Source: Hyphomicrobiales bacterium (GTDB lineage: Bacteria; Pseudomonadota; Alphaproteobacteria; Rhizobiales; Rhizobiaceae). Taken from it: a stretch of 64,000 nucleotides of DNA. Location: positions 62,001 through 126,000 of the forward strand of contig UCCA01000015.1 in NCBI GenBank assembly GCA_900470805.1, written 5' to 3'. Made by a program: the position numbers and the translations under genes. The stretch's first letter is position 1. Each line of letters starts with the position of its first letter. The notes beneath the pieces are model-generated. The model saw nothing but the letters and a program-made list of their open reading frames with translations. It had not been told where the DNA came from and made no database searches. Shown here in pieces: positions 45,068-55,451 of this stretch.

Positions 45068-48000
45068 CCCAGGCTTTCTTCGAAATCGGCGCCAAGACGA
45101 ATTTTTCCTTCCTGGAGGGTGCGTCCAAGCCTGAGGAGATGGTGCTGCAGGCCACCGCCATGAGGCTCGGAGGCCTCGGCATTGCCGACCGTAACTCGGT
45201 GGCGGGCGTCGTCCGGGCGCATGCGCAGGCCAAGGCGATCCGAAAGACATTCGAGAGAAAGCAACAAGGCCTGCTGGAAAAGGACGAAAGGCCGGAAAAC
45301 GTCCTCGACCCGATCCGCTTCCAGCCGGGTGCCCGCCTGGTGTTCTCGGACGGCACCCCCGATATTCTCGCTTACCCGCAGGACCGGCAGGGCTGGGCCA
45401 ATCTCTGCCGGCTATTGAGCGCCGGCAATCTGCGCACGGTCAAGGGCGACTGCACTTTGATGGAGGCGGATCTCCTGGAGTGGGGCGATCGGATGATGCT
45501 GGCGCTTGTTCCGCCGCCGGCGTTGAGCGATGAGCCCCTATCGCATCCTGCGTTCGAGGCATGCCTCGGGCGCCTGCGAAGCCGCTTTCTGGATAGGCTC
45601 TATATGGCGCTGACACCTGCCTATGACGGCCGCGACAAGCGGGTGTTCTCGTTGCTTTCCATGCTTGCCGCTCGCGGCCGCACCCCGCTCATCGCTACCA
45701 ACCAGCCGCTTTACCACGACACCGCCCGCCGCCCTTTGTCCGATATCGTCACGTCGATCCGTGAACACGTGCCGATCCCTGAGGCCGGCTTCCTGCTGGC
45801 GCCGAATGCCGAACGCTATCTGAAGGACAGCAAGGAGATGGCGCGCCTGTTCAGGGATTATCCGGATGCCGTCGCCAACACGCATAAATTCTTCGCCAGC
45901 TTGTCATTCGATCTCGACGAACTGCAGCACAATTACCCGGATGAAAACGACGAGGGCGAAACCCCTTACGAGACGCTGGAGCGCCTGACATGGGCAGGTG
46001 CGGCTAGGCGCTTCACAAAGGGGCTGACGGAAAAGATCAGGGATCAGATCAATTATGAACTCACCCTCGTCAGGGAGAAACAATACGCACCCTATTTTCT
46101 GACGGTGCACAGGATCATCATGCATGCCCGATACAAGCTCGGCATTCTCTGCCAGGGGCGGGGCTCGGCCGCCAATTCGGTCATCTGCTATTGCCTCGAG
46201 GTGACCGAGGTTAATCCGGAGAAGAGCACACTGCTCTTCGACCGTTTCATGTCGACGGATCGTGACGAGCCGCCTGATATCGATGTCGATTTCGAGCATG
46301 ACCGGCGCGAAGAGGTCATCCAGCATATCTACAGCAGATACGGCAAGGAGCACGCCGGACTAACGGCGGCCGTTACCAGCTATCGCACCCGCTCCGCCGG
46401 GCGGGAGGTCTCAAAGGCTTTCGGCCTGTCCGAGGATATCCAGTCGGCGATCGGCAGTCTGGTCTGGGGCTGGTCCGAGGACACGTTGTCCGAGCGGGAA
46501 GCCAGTGCTGCCGGCCTCGACATGAAGGACCCAGTCACCAACAATGTCCTGAAATATGCCTCCGAACTGCTGAGCTTTCCTCGCCATCTTACCCAGCATG
46601 TCGGTGGCTTCGTCATCACCCGCGATCGGCTGGACGAGGTCGTGCCGATCATGAACACGGCCATGCCGGACCGCTACATGATCGAGTGGGACAAGGACGA
46701 TCTCGACAATCTGAAGATCTTGAAGGTCGACGTCCTGGCGCTGGGCATGCTGACCTGCCTGCGCAAGGCCTTCGATCTGCTCCTACTGCATTACGACGTG
46801 AAAAAGACATTGGCCGATCTCGGCAACGCTACGCACGAGGACGAAAAGCCGGTTTACGACATGATGTGCCGGGCCGACACGCTCGGCGTCTTCCAGATTG
46901 AAAGTCGGGCGCAGATGAGCATGCTGCCACGCCTGCGGCCAAGAGAATTCTACGATCTCGTTATCGAGGTGGCCATCGTCAGACCTGGGCCGATCCAGGG
47001 CGACATGGTCCACCCCTATCTGAAGCGACGCGAACAGCGCAATCGCGGCATTCCGATCGACTATCCGAGCAAGGAGCTGGAAGGCGTCCTTGAACGAACG
47101 CTGGGCGTCCCACTGTTTCAGGAACAGGCGATGCAGATCGCCATCACCGCGGCGGGCTTCAAGGCGGCGGAGGCCGATCAGTTGCGCCGTGCGATGGCGA
47201 CCTTCAAGCGCACCGGCACCATCGGCGGCTTCGAAAAACGGTTCATAGAGGGCATGATGTCCAAGGGAATCTATTCCAGGGAATTCGCCCAGCAGTGTTT
47301 CAACCAGATCAAGGGCTTCGGCGAATACGGTTTTCCCGAAAGCCATGCCGCCTCCTTCGCGCTGCTGGTCTATGCCTCGTGTTGGATGAAGGCCTACTAC
47401 CCCGATGTCTTCTGCGCGGCGATGCTGAATTCACAGCCGATGGGGTTTTATGCGCCGGCGCAACTGGTCCGCGACGCCAGGGAACATGGCGTTGAGATTC
47501 GCGAGGTCGATATCAACCGATCGGATTGGGATTGTCTGCTGGAGGAGGGGCGGTTCGACAGCCGCCGGATCGATTTCCGCCATCGCGAGATGAGCGATGT
47601 CATCAAGGCCAGCCGTGCGGTCCGCCTCGGCTTCCGGCAGGTCAAGGGACTGTCGGAAAAGGACATGAAAGACAGGCTGATGGCAAACCGGGGCAGTGGC
47701 TACAGTTCTATCCGCGATCTCTGGCTGCGATCGGGCCTCGACAAGTCCGATATCGAGCGCCTTGCGGATGCGGATGCCTTCGGCAGCATCGGGCTGTCTC
47801 GACGGGAGGCGCTCTGGGCGGTGCGGGCACTCGATGTCAAGCGGGCAGCGGAGCGTTTGCCTCTGTTCGATCAAGTGGCCCATCTCGACCTGCAGGTCGA
47901 GCCGCAGGCGAAACTTCCCGAGATGCTGCCGGGCGAACAGGTGATCGAAGACTACCGCTATCTCTCATTGTCGCTGAAAGCCCACCCGCTTTCCTTCCTG

Positions 48001-48513
48001 CGCGACGAGCTTCGCAAGATCGGCATCACCCGCAACGTCGATCTCCTGCGTGTGCCCACTGGCCGGTGGGTGAGTATCTCGGGCCTAGTGCTGGTGCGTC
48101 AGCGCCCCGGTTCGGCGAAAGGCGTCGTCTTCATGACGCTGGAGGACGAGACAGGCGTTGCCAACGCCATCGTCTGGCCGAAGACCTTCGAGAAGTACCG
48201 CGCCATTGTCATGGGTGCGCGCCTCGTCAAGATTCGCGGCAAGCTGCAAAGCCAGAGCGGCGTCATCCACACGGTGGTCGATCATATTGAGGATATGACG
48301 CCGGCGCTCGGACTTCTCAAAAAGGAAGCGCAGCGGTTCGGCGTTTGCGACCGGTCCGACGAGGCTCTGAGGCCGACCGCCGATGCACGACAGCGCAAGC
48401 TCGCCGACCGTGTGGAAAAGGCGGTGATGGAAAAACGTATCCTGTCTCAAGACAATCGAGAACAAAACGCATCAACCGTGGAGGTCATGCCGAAGGGGCG
48501 AAATTTTCACTGA
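45064..48513 (+). CDS. dnaE2: Error-prone DNA polymerase DnaE2
   Basis: An 1149-residue C-family polymerase alpha paralogue. The PHP domain ([21 protein letters not shown]) is followed by the palm with [21 protein letters not shown] containing the catalytic Asp residues, [48 protein letters not shown], and a C-terminal OB fold ([29 protein letters not shown]). It performs induced mutagenesis together with ImuA and ImuB. It is the third gene of the SOS cassette and translationally coupled to imuB. The chain starts at [12 protein letters not shown]. Confidence 0.95.
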   Translation: MTQAFFEIGAKTNFSFLEGASKPEEMVLQATAMRLGGLGIADRNSVAGVVRAHAQAKAIRKTFERKQQGLLEKDERPENVLDPIRFQPGARLVFSDGTPDILAYPQDRQGWANLCRLLSAGNLRTVKGDCTLMEADLLEWGDRMMLALVPPPALSDEPLSHPAFEACLGRLRSRFLDRLYMALTPAYDGRDKRVFSLLSMLAARGRTPLIATNQPLYHDTARRPLSDIVTSIREHVPIPEAGFLLAPNAERYLKDSKEMARLFRDYPDAVANTHKFFASLSFDLDELQHNYPDENDEGETPYETLERLTWAGAARRFTKGLTEKIRDQINYELTLVREKQYAPYFLTVHRIIMHARYKLGILCQGRGSAANSVICYCLEVTEVNPEKSTLLFDRFMSTDRDEPPDIDVDFEHDRREEVIQHIYSRYGKEHAGLTAAVTSYRTRSAGREVSKAFGLSEDIQSAIGSLVWGWSEDTLSEREASAAGLDMKDPVTNNVLKYASELLSFPRHLTQHVGGFVITRDRLDEVVPIMNTAMPDRYMIEWDKDDLDNLKILKVDVLALGMLTCLRKAFDLLLLHYDVKKTLADLGNATHEDEKPVYDMMCRADTLGVFQIESRAQMSMLPRLRPREFYDLVIEVAIVRPGPIQGDMVHPYLKRREQRNRGIPIDYPSKELEGVLERTLGVPLFQEQAMQIAITAAGFKAAEADQLRRAMATFKRTGTIGGFEKRFIEGMMSKGIYSREFAQQCFNQIKGFGEYGFPESHAASFALLVYASCWMKAYYPDVFCAAMLNSQPMGFYAPAQLVRDAREHGVEIREVDINRSDWDCLLEEGRFDSRRIDFRHREMSDVIKASRAVRLGFRQVKGLSEKDMKDRLMANRGSGYSSIRDLWLRSGLDKSDIERLADADAFGSIGLSRREALWAVRALDVKRAAERLPLFDQVAHLDLQVEPQAKLPEMLPGEQVIEDYRYLSLSLKAHPLSFLRDELRKIGITRNVDLLRVPTGRWVSISGLVLVRQRPGSAKGVVFMTLEDETGVANAIVWPKTFEKYRAIVMGARLVKIRGKLQSQSGVIHTVVDHIEDMTPALGLLKKEAQRFGVCDRSDEALRPTADARQRKLADRVEKAVMEKRILSQDNREQNASTVEVMPKGRNFH

Positions 48514-48691
48514 TCTTTCAATATCGAAGAGCGTTTACGCTGCATTTCCAAACCATGCATCCGGCGCGCTCGGCGTAAAGACAAGCCTAAAGTCGAATGA
48601 CCCGGCAGGCGCGCCATGTGAATTTTTCTTGACAACCACCGTCTTCTTTAGCACAAAAGCCGATAGTGATTGTCATGTTTGGAATGAGAAC

Positions 48692-49003
48692 GTGCTTGTC
48701 TGCAGCTGCAACTATATAACGGATACCGAAATCCGGGAGGTTATCAACAACCTTCTCGATGAGGACTGTTGGCAGCTCATCGTGCCGGCGAAAGTCTATC
48801 ACGCCATGGAAAAACGGGGCCGCTGCTGCGGTTGTTTCCCGAACGTCGTCGATATCATTATTCAGACAACCGAGGAATATCACGCCCGTCACCACTCGAC
48901 GGAAGCCGAAATGTTTGATTTCATGTCCCGCCTCAGGAACTTCCATGAGGAAAACAGGAGAGCGGACATTGAAAGGCGACAAAAAGGTCATCGAGCGGCT
49001 TAA
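48692..49003 (+). CDS. bfd: Bacterioferritin-associated ferredoxin
   Basis: 103 residues with a [2Fe-2S] BFD domain. The four Cys are in VCSCN (C4, C6) and RCCGCFPN (C45, C48), a CxC...CxxC spacing. Bfd reduces the ferric core of bacterioferritin so iron can leave. The start is GTG 48692 with GGAATGAGA ahead; earlier codons do not match the family. A Lys/Arg-rich C-terminal tail after residue 60 is longer than E. coli Bfd (64 residues). Its stop lies 35 bases inside bfr. Confidence 0.85.
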   Translation: MLVCSCNYITDTEIREVINNLLDEDCWQLIVPAKVYHAMEKRGRCCGCFPNVVDIIIQTTEEYHARHHSTEAEMFDFMSRLRNFHEENRRADIERRQKGHRAA

Positions 49004-49454
49004 CGAGGCCCTCTTTTTGGAGCTCGGTGCTGTCAATCAGTATTGGGTTCACTACCGACTTCTCGAAGATTGGGGCTACACCAAGCTCGCCAAGAAGGAG
49101 CGAGCGGAATCGATCGAAGAAATGCAGCATGCCGACAAGCTGGTTGCTCGCATCATCTTCCTCGAGGGTCACCCAAATTTGCAGACTCTCGCGCCACTGC
49201 GCATCGGCCAGAACGTCAAGGAAGTTCTGGAAGCGGATCTTGCCGGCGAATATGACGCCCGCACGTCCTACAAGAAATCCCGTGATATCTGTCACGAGGC
49301 CGGCGACTATGTTTCCATGAAACTATTCGAACAGTTGCTGGCCGACGAAGAAGGACACATCGATTTCCTGGAAACGCAGATCGAGCTGCTCGGCAAGATT
49401 GGCGAAGCCAAGTACGGCCAGCTGAATGCCGACTCGGCCAACGAAGCCGAATAA
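48969..49454 (+). CDS. bfr: Bacterioferritin
   Basis: A 161-residue 24-mer ferritin-like iron store. Ferroxidase ligands are Glu18 ([12 protein letters not shown]), Glu51 and His54 (IEEMQHADK), Glu in LAGEYDAR, and the EEGHIDFLE pair. Met52 is the haem ligand. The start is TTG 48969 ([15 protein letters not shown]) with AGGAGA 7 bases ahead; no ATG fits. The gene overlaps the end of bfd by 35 bases in another frame, so translation is likely coupled. Confidence 0.93.
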   Translation: MKGDKKVIERLNEALFLELGAVNQYWVHYRLLEDWGYTKLAKKERAESIEEMQHADKLVARIIFLEGHPNLQTLAPLRIGQNVKEVLEADLAGEYDARTSYKKSRDICHEAGDYVSMKLFEQLLADEEGHIDFLETQIELLGKIGEAKYGQLNADSANEAE

Positions 49455-49467
49455 CAAAGACCCGGAT

Positions 49468-49488
49468 CCGGCCGCGCAAAGCGGCCGG
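49468..49488. repeat. Hairpin between convergent bfr and rppH
   Basis: CCGGCCGC and GCGGCCGG flank GCAAA, a perfect 8-bp stem without a T-tract. It may act as a shared transcript-end hairpin. Confidence 0.5.
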
Positions 49489-49496
49489 CCACCCCA

Positions 49497-50027
49497 TCAG
49501 GCAGCCGGCAACCCGGCAAGATGGGTGAACTCACGCACCACCTCTTCATAGACCGCCCGCTTGAACGGCACGATCAGGCCCGGCAGGCTGTCCATCGCCT
49601 TCCACTCCCACGCATCGAACTCGGCCGAGTGTCCGCCCGGCGGCGGGTTGATGGCGATCTCGCTCTCGTAGCCATCGAAGCGGAAGGCAAACCAGCGCTG
49701 CGTCTGCCCTCTGAACTTCCCCTTCAGGCCGATGCCGATCAGCTGCGGCGGCAGATCATAATTGATCCAGTTCCTGGCTTCGGCAAGCAGCGTCACGGTC
49801 CGGATGCCTGTCTCTTCGTAGAGCTCGCGATAGGCCGCCTCAAGTGGATCCTCGCCCGCATCGATCCCGCCCTGCGGCATCTGCCACAGCTGCGGCGAGC
49901 CATCATACTCGGAATTCTCCGCCGGGATGCGGCGTCCCGCCCAGACCAGTCCTTTCGCATTGAGGATCATCACACCGACGCAGGGCCGGTAGGGCAAGTC
50001 TTCGGCTTTTACGGTCTGTTTGCTCAT
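49497..50027 (-). CDS. rppH: RNA pyrophosphohydrolase
   Basis: A 176-residue Nudix hydrolase that removes pyrophosphate from the 5' end of RNA and starts decay; in alphaproteobacteria it may also act on dinucleoside polyphosphates (InvA/IalA type). The Nudix box [23 protein letters not shown] is at about 53-75, with QMPQGG just before it. The ATG at 50027 is preferred to the GTG three bases upstream. End of the leftward block after the DUF610 gene. Confidence 0.92.
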   Translation of the reverse strand: MSKQTVKAEDLPYRPCVGVMILNAKGLVWAGRRIPAENSEYDGSPQLWQMPQGGIDAGEDPLEAAYRELYEETGIRTVTLLAEARNWINYDLPPQLIGIGLKGKFRGQTQRWFAFRFDGYESEIAINPPPGGHSAEFDAWEWKAMDSLPGLIVPFKRAVYEEVVREFTHLAGLPAA

Positions 50028-50048
50028 CACATGCCTCTGCTAGGGCTT

Positions 50049-51242
50049 CTAGGGCTTCTTCGGGTCATTGGTCAGCGCGGAAACCCCGACGATCTCGATG
50101 CCGCGCATCGCCGCCTCCTCGGTCCATTTCGAGATGGCATCGATGCTCTCGTCGAAGGCCGATGCGACGCCGATCGCCTGGCCGTTACGCTTGGCGACAC
50201 GTTCGAGTTCGTCGAGCTTGTTGGTGATGGCGTTGAAATCGAGCTGGCCGTCCAGCTGCACATCCGCAAAAGCATAAGGAACCTCGGTCCCCTTGGCCAC
50301 AGCCGCGGTTTTCGACTGCGCCGACGTGCTGTCATCGAGAAACAACAGGCCGCGCTTGCCGATATCGCGCAGGACGGGTTCCATCGCATTCGGATCGGAC
50401 AGGAAACGGCCGCCCTGGTAATTCATGATCCCGGTGTAATTGGTGATCTCGGCCATCGATCTGTGCAGGCTTTCGATGTTCTTGGCCACGCTCTTGGAGG
50501 TCAGCAGCGTGTCCGGCCCTGGATCGTTCGCCGGGTAATCAAATGGCTCGAACGGCACCTGAATCAGAATTTCGTGGCCGGATCGGCGCGCATCCTGCAT
50601 CCAGCGCTGCAGGCTGTTGCCGCTCGCGGCAAAGGCCAGCGTCACTTCCTCCGGAAGCTGCTGGATCGCCCGCTGCGTGCCCGTCTGGCTGAGACCCAAC
50701 CCACTGACGACGATGGCGATCCGCGTGCCATGCGCGCCGGACCATGGCCGCGCATACTGGTCCATCGGCCGGCGTCCATCCGGGCCGATGATCGGCAAGC
50801 GGCCAAGCGGCGTCTCCTCCAGCAGCGCGTCGTTCGGCAGCGCCGCCATGCGCGGATCCTGCCCCACCTGCATGGCGTCAACCAGCACGGGTCCGTTGCC
50901 GTCCCTTGTTTTCGGGCTGTATTTCGTCACCACCGAGCCGTCGCCCGTCGTCATTCGCTCGACATTGGCACCCGATTGCGGATCGCTTCGCGGCATCCCG
51001 CCAGGAGGCTCGGCTACCGGCGTAGCTGGCTTTTGAACAGTATCGGTGGGAACAGCCGAAGCCTGCTGCTCGGGCGGCTTCGTCGGTTTAAGGCCATCGC
51101 CGAGAAACGCGGTGTAGAGCGAAAATCCGCCGATCAGCACCAGGCATAGCCCTGCGACCACCCGGCCCATGCGCAGAACGCCCGGTCGTTTGCCGCCGGG
51201 TTTGCGATTCTGCCCCAGGGGCGCATGCAGGTCGGTGTTCAT
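50049..51242 (-). CDS. Divergent polysaccharide deacetylase family protein (DUF610)
   Basis: 397 residues. A short cytoplasmic start and one membrane helix (VVAGLCLVLIGGFSLYTAF) precede a Pro-rich linker, then a deacetylase-like domain (RIAIVVSGLGLSQTGTQRAIQQLPEEVTLAFAA, then HEILIQVPFEPFDYPANDPGPDTLL, then YTGIMNYQGGRFLSD). This is the YibQ/DUF610 family found beside CtpA and EnvC-type genes, suggesting cell-wall or division work. Catalytic activity is not established. The ATG at 51242 was chosen for the short N-terminus. A strong terminator separates it from ctpA. Confidence 0.85.
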   Translation of the reverse strand: MNTDLHAPLGQNRKPGGKRPGVLRMGRVVAGLCLVLIGGFSLYTAFLGDGLKPTKPPEQQASAVPTDTVQKPATPVAEPPGGMPRSDPQSGANVERMTTGDGSVVTKYSPKTRDGNGPVLVDAMQVGQDPRMAALPNDALLEETPLGRLPIIGPDGRRPMDQYARPWSGAHGTRIAIVVSGLGLSQTGTQRAIQQLPEEVTLAFAASGNSLQRWMQDARRSGHEILIQVPFEPFDYPANDPGPDTLLTSKSVAKNIESLHRSMAEITNYTGIMNYQGGRFLSDPNAMEPVLRDIGKRGLLFLDDSTSAQSKTAAVAKGTEVPYAFADVQLDGQLDFNAITNKLDELERVAKRNGQAIGVASAFDESIDAISKWTEEAAMRGIEIVGVSALTNDPKKP

Positions 51243-51271
51243 TGCTTGGCTGCTTCCATCGTCAGGACAGC

Positions 51272-51310
51272 AAAAAGGCGTCAGGCCGGATCGCAATCCG
51301 GCCTGACGCC
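51272..51310 (-). terminator. Rho-independent terminator of ctpA
   Basis: A perfect 15-bp stem (GGCGTCAGGCCGGAT with its complement) and a four-base loop, then TTTTT on the minus strand. It lies between the ctpA stop and the DUF610 start, so the latter needs its own promoter or readthrough. Confidence 0.92.
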
Positions 51311-51321
51311 TCGTTCATTCA

Positions 51322-52644
51322 TCACTTGGCGCTGACGGCCTTGTCAGGGTTCGGCGGGAAGGACGGATCCGTCTTCTTGCCGCGAAGCAGGTCGAGAGCG
51401 TAGTTCAACTGCACGTCGTCCTTGGGATCCGGCGGCACGTAGGCAACCGAGCCAGACCCTTCGTCCGTCTCGCTCTGGCCCTTGATGTGGCCGCGAAGGG
51501 CGGATTCGCCCTCGGTCACCATCTTGCCCTTGAGATCGTCGGGCAAGGGCTCCTCGACCTTGATGTCAGGCGTGATGCCCGTACCCTGGATCGAGCGGCC
51601 AGACGGCGTGTAGTAGAGTGCCGTCGTCAGACGCAGTGCGCCGTTTTCGCCAAGCGGGATGATGGTCTGGACCGATCCCTTGCCGAACGAGCGCGTGCCG
51701 AGAACGGTGGCCCGACGCAGATCCTGCAGGGCGCCGGCAACGATTTCCGACGCGGAGGCCGAACCGCCGTTGATCAGCACGACGACAGGCTTGCCATCGG
51801 TCAGATCGCCCGGACCGGCATTGAAGCGACGGGTTTCGTCGGCGTTGCGGCCGCGGGTGGAAACCACCTCGCCACGCTGCAGCAATGCATCGGAGACCTG
51901 GATTGCCTGGTCGAGCAGGCCGCCCGGGTTGAGGCGCAGATCGAGAACGTAACCCTTCAGCTTGTCGGCCGGAACGGTCGCCTTGATCTTCTCGATCGCC
52001 TTTTCCATATCGGGGTAGGTCTTCTCGGTGAAGGAGATGATGCGGAGATAGCCGACATCATCCTCGACGCGCGACTTGACGGCTTGAACGGCAACGACGT
52101 CGCGCACGACCGTCAGTTCGATCGGCTTGTCGGCACCCTTGCGGATCAGCGTCAGCTTGATCGGCGTGTTGATCGCGCCGCGCATCTTTTCGACCGCGTC
52201 TTCGAGCTTCAGGCCGCGAACCGACTGTCCATCGATCTCGGAAATATAGTCGCCCGCAAGCACGCCGGCCTTGGCGGCAGGCGTATCGTCGATCGGCGTG
52301 ATGACCTTGACGAGTTCGTCTTCCATCGTGACTTCGATGCCGAGGCCGCCGAATTCACCCTTCGTCTGGGTCTGCATGTCGGCCGCGTCCTTGGCATTCA
52401 TGTAGCTCGAATGCGGGTCGAGGGAAGACAGCATGCCGTTGATGGCATTCTCGATCAGCTTGTCTTCGGCCGGCGGCGTTACGTATTGCGCACGAACGCG
52501 TTCGAAGACATCACCGAAAACGGACAGCTCCTTGTAAGTGGACGCTCCCGCCGCTTCCGCAGGCACACCCGCGGAATAAATGACGCTCATAGCAGTCGCA
52601 CCCATCAATGCGCCCACCAGAACAAGAGAAGCCCTACGAATCAT
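51322..52644 (-). CDS. ctpA: Carboxy-terminal processing protease
   Basis: A 440-residue periplasmic S41 serine protease with a signal peptide (MIRRASLVLVGALMGATAMSV), PDZ domain (FGGLGIEVTMEDELVKVITPIDDTPA, then AGDYISEIDGQSV), and catalytic domain with Ser in NGGSASASEIVAGALQD and Lys in GTRSFGKGSVQ. It trims cell-envelope proteins. The ATG at 52644 overlaps the envC stop by 11 bases, so the two are co-transcribed and envC comes first. Confidence 0.94.
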   Translation of the reverse strand: MIRRASLVLVGALMGATAMSVIYSAGVPAEAAGASTYKELSVFGDVFERVRAQYVTPPAEDKLIENAINGMLSSLDPHSSYMNAKDAADMQTQTKGEFGGLGIEVTMEDELVKVITPIDDTPAAKAGVLAGDYISEIDGQSVRGLKLEDAVEKMRGAINTPIKLTLIRKGADKPIELTVVRDVVAVQAVKSRVEDDVGYLRIISFTEKTYPDMEKAIEKIKATVPADKLKGYVLDLRLNPGGLLDQAIQVSDALLQRGEVVSTRGRNADETRRFNAGPGDLTDGKPVVVLINGGSASASEIVAGALQDLRRATVLGTRSFGKGSVQTIIPLGENGALRLTTALYYTPSGRSIQGTGITPDIKVEEPLPDDLKGKMVTEGESALRGHIKGQSETDEGSGSVAYVPPDPKDDVQLNYALDLLRGKKTDPSFPPNPDKAVSAK

Positions 52645-54070
52645 TGCGTGCCTTTCCGGTGCCTTTTGCGGTCCACCAAGGTCGGGAATCGACCGGCTTA
52701 CCGTCTTTTCGAAATTCAATGTAAAGCGTTGGACGGTTCGTTTCCAGCGCCAATGCTGTCGCACTCGCCACTCTTTTTGCGCCCATCACGGCAAGCGGCT
52801 CGCCAGCGAAAACAAACTTTCCCTGCCGCGCGTTCATCGTCTCCATTCCGGAGAGAACGATGTGGTATCCTTCACCGGCATCGAGGATGATCATCTGGCC
52901 GTAACTGCGGAACGCGCCGGCATAGACGATCAGTCCGTCCGCGGGCGCCGTGACCACCGTTTCGGCATTGGTCGCAAGGGTCATTCCCATGGCCTCGTGC
53001 CCGGTTCCATCGGCATCGCCGAACTGGCGAAGGATATCTCCGGCCACCGGCAATTCCAGTTTCGCCTTCAAATCTCCGAACGGATATGCGGGCGCAATGC
53101 GGTTTTTATCGGGCACCCCGCTGTCCGCCAAAGCCTTGGCCTGAGCCCGCTGCTTGTCGGTCAGAAGCCGGCGATTTTCCTCGGCGAGACGCGCTGCGGC
53201 TGCCGCCTGGCGAACGGAGGAGATCTCCGTTTCCATGGATGCAACAAGCCCTTCAAGGCTTGTCGCCTTACCGGCGAGCTCCTCGGAGCGCTTCTTCTCG
53301 GCATTCAGCTCAGCCGTGTTGCTGCGGCTCAATTTGTCGTTTTCGACCAGCAGCATATCCATGCGTCGCTCCTCCTCGACACTGCTCGTCATCGTACCTG
53401 TCAGGCTGGCCTTCTCGGCAGAGCTTGCCGCCTGCAAGGACGCCAGGTTGCCGAGATCGGCGGCAAGCTTGTCGGTCTCCTTGCGAATGCCCGGCACCAC
53501 GGCGCCGAGCAGAATGGCGCTGCGTACCGAGCCAAGCGCGTCATCCGGGCTCACCAGCAGCGCAGGCGGCGGATTGCGCCCCATCCGTTGCAAGGCGGCC
53601 AGCACCTCGGCAAGCACGCCGCGTCGCTCGTGCAGCGAACGGCGGACGGCGTCTTCCTTCACGCCCAGATCGGCCAGCTTCTTCTCGCTCTCCAGTATCT
53701 GTTTTTCCAGTGTCTTCCGCCGTGCGGCTGAATCGATCAATGCCTGCCGCACGCTGCTGGTGCTCTTATCAAGCGCATCGATGCTCTGCTGCAATTCCGC
53801 GACCTTGCCCGACGACAGGTTGATGGTCTTAGACAGGTCGTCAAGCTCGGCTCGGGTCTGGTCCCGCTTCTTCTCCAGTTCCACCGCCGGATCGGGCGCA
53901 GGCTGTTCACTCGCCGCAACGGCAGGCGCCGTCTCGGCCGGCTCGACGTCGCCAGTCGGTTCCTGTGCGAGCGCCGGCCCCCGGTCGGAAAAGGCGAACA
54001 ACAAGGCGCAGGCGCCGACGACGGTTGCCGACAGGATCGCGTAGTTTCGCTTGGACGAATGGGTCGGCAT
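52634..54070 (-). CDS. envC: EnvC-type murein hydrolase activator
   Basis: A 478-residue periplasmic protein with a signal or anchor segment at the start, coiled-coil from about residue 65 to 330 (VELEKKRDQTRAELDDLSKTINL, then VEEERRMDMLLVENDKLSR), and a C-terminal LytM domain. The LytM metal motif HxxxD is altered (GHEAMGM lacks the Asp) and the later His is missing (LYIEFRKDG has Glu). So, like E. coli EnvC, it should be an amidase activator rather than an enzyme. Its neighbours ctpA and DUF610 fit a division role. Operon with ctpA. Confidence 0.87.
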   Translation of the reverse strand: MPTHSSKRNYAILSATVVGACALLFAFSDRGPALAQEPTGDVEPAETAPAVAASEQPAPDPAVELEKKRDQTRAELDDLSKTINLSSGKVAELQQSIDALDKSTSSVRQALIDSAARRKTLEKQILESEKKLADLGVKEDAVRRSLHERRGVLAEVLAALQRMGRNPPPALLVSPDDALGSVRSAILLGAVVPGIRKETDKLAADLGNLASLQAASSAEKASLTGTMTSSVEEERRMDMLLVENDKLSRSNTAELNAEKKRSEELAGKATSLEGLVASMETEISSVRQAAAAARLAEENRRLLTDKQRAQAKALADSGVPDKNRIAPAYPFGDLKAKLELPVAGDILRQFGDADGTGHEAMGMTLATNAETVVTAPADGLIVYAGAFRSYGQMIILDAGEGYHIVLSGMETMNARQGKFVFAGEPLAVMGAKRVASATALALETNRPTLYIEFRKDGKPVDSRPWWTAKGTGKARNDS

Positions 54071-54191
54071 GCAGTTCGGTCAATCCTCTTGAACCGCGCG
54101 GAGATTAAGCTGATTTGACCGTCTTTGCCAGAAAGATTGGAGCCAGACGGCGGATGGCGCAAGACACACCTGCGTGAATGCCCGTGAAGGC

Positions 54192-54674
54192 TCAGACGCG
54201 ATGATAGGGATGTCCGGAAAGGATGGTGACAGCGCGATAGAGCTGCTCCGCGATCAGCGTGCGCACCAGCTGGTGCGGCCAGGTCATCTTGCCAAGGCAG
54301 AGCGTTGCGTCGGCACGATCGTAAAGCGCCGGATCCAGCCCGTCGGCGCCGCCGATCGCGATCGTCAGGTCGCGCTTGCCCTGATCGCGGTAGTTGCCGA
54401 GCAGGGCCGCAAAGGCCTCGCTGTCGAGCGCCTTGCCGCGTTCATCCAGCAGGATCAGAACGGTGCCGTCGGCCAGAGACTTCTGCAACATCGCCGCTTC
54501 GTCGCGTTTGCGCGTCTCGGCATTGGAGGCGCGGCTTTCGGCCACTTCGGCAACACGGGAGAATTCCAGGCCGATGGCGGGCCCGGCCTTGGCGAAGCGA
54601 TCGAAATAACGCGCCGCAAGATCCTTCTCCGGGCCGGATTTGAGCCGCCCCACGGCAAAAAGACCTATTCGCAT
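54192..54674 (-). CDS. rlmH: 23S rRNA pseudouridine1915 N3-methyltransferase
   Basis: 160 residues, a SPOUT methyltransferase acting on 70S ribosomes. The knot motif is LTIAIGGADGLDPALYDRAD, with a C-terminal MTWPHQLVRTLIAEQLYRAVTILSGHPYHRV typical of RlmH. The ATG at 54674 gives MRIGLFAVGRLK; the longer frame is rejected. A TGGCAC-AATC-GTGCCA dyad lies just upstream (54702-54717). Confidence 0.95.
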   Translation of the reverse strand: MRIGLFAVGRLKSGPEKDLAARYFDRFAKAGPAIGLEFSRVAEVAESRASNAETRKRDEAAMLQKSLADGTVLILLDERGKALDSEAFAALLGNYRDQGKRDLTIAIGGADGLDPALYDRADATLCLGKMTWPHQLVRTLIAEQLYRAVTILSGHPYHRV

Positions 54675-54790
54675 CGTCCGCTCCTGCTGTGAGGCATATG
54701 GTGGCACAATCGTGCCATAGGCCGGGTTTTGAAGCCTCCGGCCCAGTCATTTGCCTCTATCAGGCGCGGGACGTCGCGTCCACAGACCTG

Positions 54791-55231
54791 CTAGTGCAGC
54801 GTCTCGTCCATATCCGGAGCCGCCCACATCTTCTCGATGTTGTAGAACTCGCGGATTTCGGGACGGAACACATGCACGATGATGTCGCCGGTATCGATCA
54901 GGATCCAGTCGCCTGCTTCCTGGCCCTCGACGCGTGCGGAGCCGAAGCCGTCGTCCTTCAGGTCGGTGAGCAGGTGATCGGCGATCGCCATGACATGCCT
55001 GCTCGAACGGCCCGAGACGACAACCATGAAGTCTCCGAGCGCCGATTTTCCGGCGATGTCGATAGAAACGATATCTTCAGCTTTGGAGTCCTCGAGGCTG
55101 ACGAGGACGGCGTGCAGGGCGCGGGCAGCGGCATCGACGCCACGTTCCGGGCTCTTCGGGACAACGACTTTCGTGTTTCCCTTGGCGTGTACTGTTGTCA
55201 GTGCTTTCCCTTTCTCGGAATGACAAAGCAT
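54791..55231 (-). CDS. rsfS: Ribosome silencing factor
   Basis: An RsfS/Iojap protein that binds L14 on the 50S subunit and blocks subunit joining in starvation. Signatures are LVSLEDSKAEDIVSIDIAGKSALGDFMVVVSGRSSRHVMAIADHL and ARVEGQEAGDWILIDTGDIIVHVF. The start is uncertain: ATG 55231 lacks a ribosome site, whereas AGGGAAAG sits just ahead of CTG 55201 (LTTVHAKGN), which may be the true start. An inverted repeat lies upstream at 55241-55260. Confidence 0.88.
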   Translation of the reverse strand: MLCHSEKGKALTTVHAKGNTKVVVPKSPERGVDAAARALHAVLVSLEDSKAEDIVSIDIAGKSALGDFMVVVSGRSSRHVMAIADHLLTDLKDDGFGSARVEGQEAGDWILIDTGDIIVHVFRPEIREFYNIEKMWAAPDMDETLH

Positions 55232-55240
55232 GCACATCAC

Positions 55241-55276
55241 TGATTTGGCGAACCAAATCATGGTTAAGCCAAATCA
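55241..55276. repeat. TGATTTGG/CCAAATCA inverted and direct repeat upstream of rsfS
   Basis: TGATTTGG-CGAA-CCAAATCA is a perfect 8-bp inverted repeat (55241-55260), and a third CCAAATCA follows at 55269-55276. It fits an operator or leader hairpin for rsfS and supports a start codon further down. Confidence 0.6.
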
Positions 55277-55451
55277 GTATTAAGATAGGCACCGAACCAT
55301 TAATCTTTCAAGACGCCCGCGATCACAAAGCATAAACGCCGGATTTGCGGGGGTCGATGCGTGGTTCCACCTGCTGTGCATTCACCCGGCTGTGTACAGT
55401 CGCCGCCAGCCTGCGTAAAGTCGCGAGACGCCCCAAGTGCAAAGATTGCAT

